Below are positions 7,791 through 8,887 of a stretch of DNA of 8,887 nt, piece by piece (position 1 is the first letter of the stretch; each line of letters begins with the position of its first letter). This stretch comes from CAXSEF01 sp050955025. Its GTDB lineage: Bacteria; Pseudomonadota; Alphaproteobacteria; Acetobacterales; Acetobacteraceae. The notes under the pieces are model-generated. The model worked only from the letters and a program-made list of their open reading frames with translations, searched no databases and was not told where the DNA came from. The position numbers and the translations under genes are program-made. The stretch spans positions 1 to 8,887 of the forward strand of contig JBPBQX010000289.1 in assembly GCA_050955025.1 (NCBI GenBank). Reading direction: 5' to 3'.

Positions 7791-8887
7791 GGACGCGGTG
7801 ACCGAGGCCGCCTCCGCGGAGCGTCGGCTTTCGGGCATTCCCGTCGGCGCCGGCATCGCGATCGGCCCCGCCTTTCCGGCCCGCGAGGCCCCGGCGGAGT
7901 TCACCCGCGGCGTCATCTCGGCGGCCGGCGTGGCAGCGGAGGGCGAGCGGCTGGAGCAGGCGATCCTGCGCTCGCGCAAGCAGGTGGCCAAGCTCCGGCA
8001 GAAGCTGCTGATCCTGCCCGAGGACAGCCAGGCCGAGCTGGCGCCCCTGCTCGACGCCTACATGCAGATGCTCGGGCCGTCGCGGCTGATCCGCGGCGCG
8101 CGCGTGCGCATCCGCGACAAGCTGGTCTCCGCCGAGACCGCCGTCTCCGACGAGGCGGAGCAGGTCGCGTGCGCGCTGCTCGCCCTGCCGGGGGACGATC
8201 CCGCCGGGCTGCAGCGTCGCGCCGACGAGGTGCGCGAGATCGGCCGTCGCCTGATCCGCAACCTGGCGCAGGCGCCGTTCCGCTCGCTGGGCGGGGTGCC
8301 GGCGGGCTCGGTGCTGGTGGCCGAGTCGCTGCGCCCGGCCGATGCCGCGCTGATCGACCCGGCGCGCATCGCCGGCGTGGCCACCGAGGAGGGCGGCAGC
8401 GACGGACACACCGCGATCATGCTGCGCGCGCTCGGCATCCCCTCGGTGCTTGGGGCGGCGGGGCTTGCGGCCGCGGCGCGGGCGGGCTGCCGGATGATCG
8501 TGGACGGCAGCACGGGCACGGTGGTGGTCAACCCGGGGCCCGAGACCCTGGCGCGTGCCCGCGAGGGAGTCGCCGCCTTCACCCGCGAGCGGCAGAAGCT
8601 CGCCCGGCTGCGCCGCCTGCCGGCGCGCACCACGGACGCGGCCGAGGTCGACCTGCACGCCAACTTCGAGATCCCCGCCGAGCTGGCGCTGATCGCGCAG
8701 TCCGGCGCCACCGGCATCGGCCTGCTGCGCTCCGAGTTCCTGTTCATGAACCGCGACACTGTGCCGGACGAGCAGGACCAGTTCGAGACCTACCGCAGCG
8801 TGGTCGAGGCCATGGGCGGCGACGCCGTGACGATCCGCGTGCTCGACTGGGGCGGGGAGAAGCAGCTCGACTCGCTGTCGGCGGAGA
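7777..8887 (+). CDS. ptsI: PEP-protein phosphotransferase, Enzyme I (partial, C-terminus off right edge)
   Basis: First enzyme of the PTS: takes phosphate from phosphoenolpyruvate and passes it to HPr; cytoplasmic. About 370 residues of roughly 575-600 are present. From the N-terminus: RRLSGIPVGAGIAIGPAF, the helical HPr-binding region (about 50-150), the phosphohistidine domain with EEGGSDGHTAIMLRALGIPS (His211 by this start), then the start of the PEP-binding barrel with GIGLLRSEFLFMNRD and IRVLDWGGEK. No GAF domain precedes it, so it is a plain Enzyme I rather than the EI-Ntr (ptsP) form. ATG 7777 overlaps ptsH by 14 nt and has GGAG 10 nt upstream. GTG 7798, with GAGGA close by, is an alternative. 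The barrel motif reads LDWGGEK where classical EI has DIGGDK; the catalytic Arg and Lys are kept. Confidence 0.93.
   Translation, partial: MSRSEDAVTEAASAERRLSGIPVGAGIAIGPAFPAREAPAEFTRGVISAAGVAAEGERLEQAILRSRKQVAKLRQKLLILPEDSQAELAPLLDAYMQMLGPSRLIRGARVRIRDKLVSAETAVSDEAEQVACALLALPGDDPAGLQRRADEVREIGRRLIRNLAQAPFRSLGGVPAGSVLVAESLRPADAALIDPARIAGVATEEGGSDGHTAIMLRALGIPSVLGAAGLAAAARAGCRMIVDGSTGTVVVNPGPETLARAREGVAAFTRERQKLARLRRLPARTTDAAEVDLHANFEIPAELALIAQSGATGIGLLRSEFLFMNRDTVPDEQDQFETYRSVVEAMGGDAVTIRVLDWGGEKQLDSLSAE

Overview
The window is very GC-rich DNA with tightly packed genes and strong third-position GC bias. The gene content fits an alphaproteobacterium: a truncated HPr kinase with an incomplete regulatory PTS, a glnK-amtB pair, and a UbiH/Coq6-type hydroxylase. 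An Acetobacteraceae/Rhodospirillales-like member is my best guess; this is inferred from gene content and composition, not from any marker gene.

Left half, all on the minus strand (read right to left): glnK (PII protein) and amtB (ammonium channel) form a tight two-gene operon. A sigma-54-like promoter lies in front of glnK and a perfect 13-bp hairpin terminator follows amtB. Next comes a solitary egtD-like histidine N-alpha-methyltransferase (ergothioneine pathway). It is followed by the first 328 codons of an OPT-family transporter that runs off the left edge. Because no stop codon lies inside the window, the transporter is easily missed.

Right half, all on the plus strand: a UbiH/UbiF/Coq6-family FAD monooxygenase (ubiquinone ring hydroxylation) is divergent from glnK. 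It is followed by a short HprK (kinase domain only), a 677-bp stretch without a recognisable gene, a mannose-type EIIA, HPr, and the N-terminal two thirds of Enzyme I, cut by the right edge. EI, HPr and EIIA make a phosphorelay from PEP, and HprK would phosphorylate HPr on a conserved serine. No sugar-transporting EIIB/EIIC is present, so the cluster looks regulatory rather than transport-related.

Most of the window is ordinary chromosomal core. The points most worth a second look are: (1) the EgtD homologue carries changes at both positions that set substrate choice in the mycobacterial enzyme (Met to Ala, Glu to Asp), and no egtB is beside it; (2) the gene-free 677 bp sits where related genomes often carry rapZ; (3) a near-consensus sigma-54 promoter with an atypical -12 element is interwoven with an inverted repeat; (4) the EIIA has a Cys/His-containing, proline-rich C-terminal extension. 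I found no convincing new multi-gene system.
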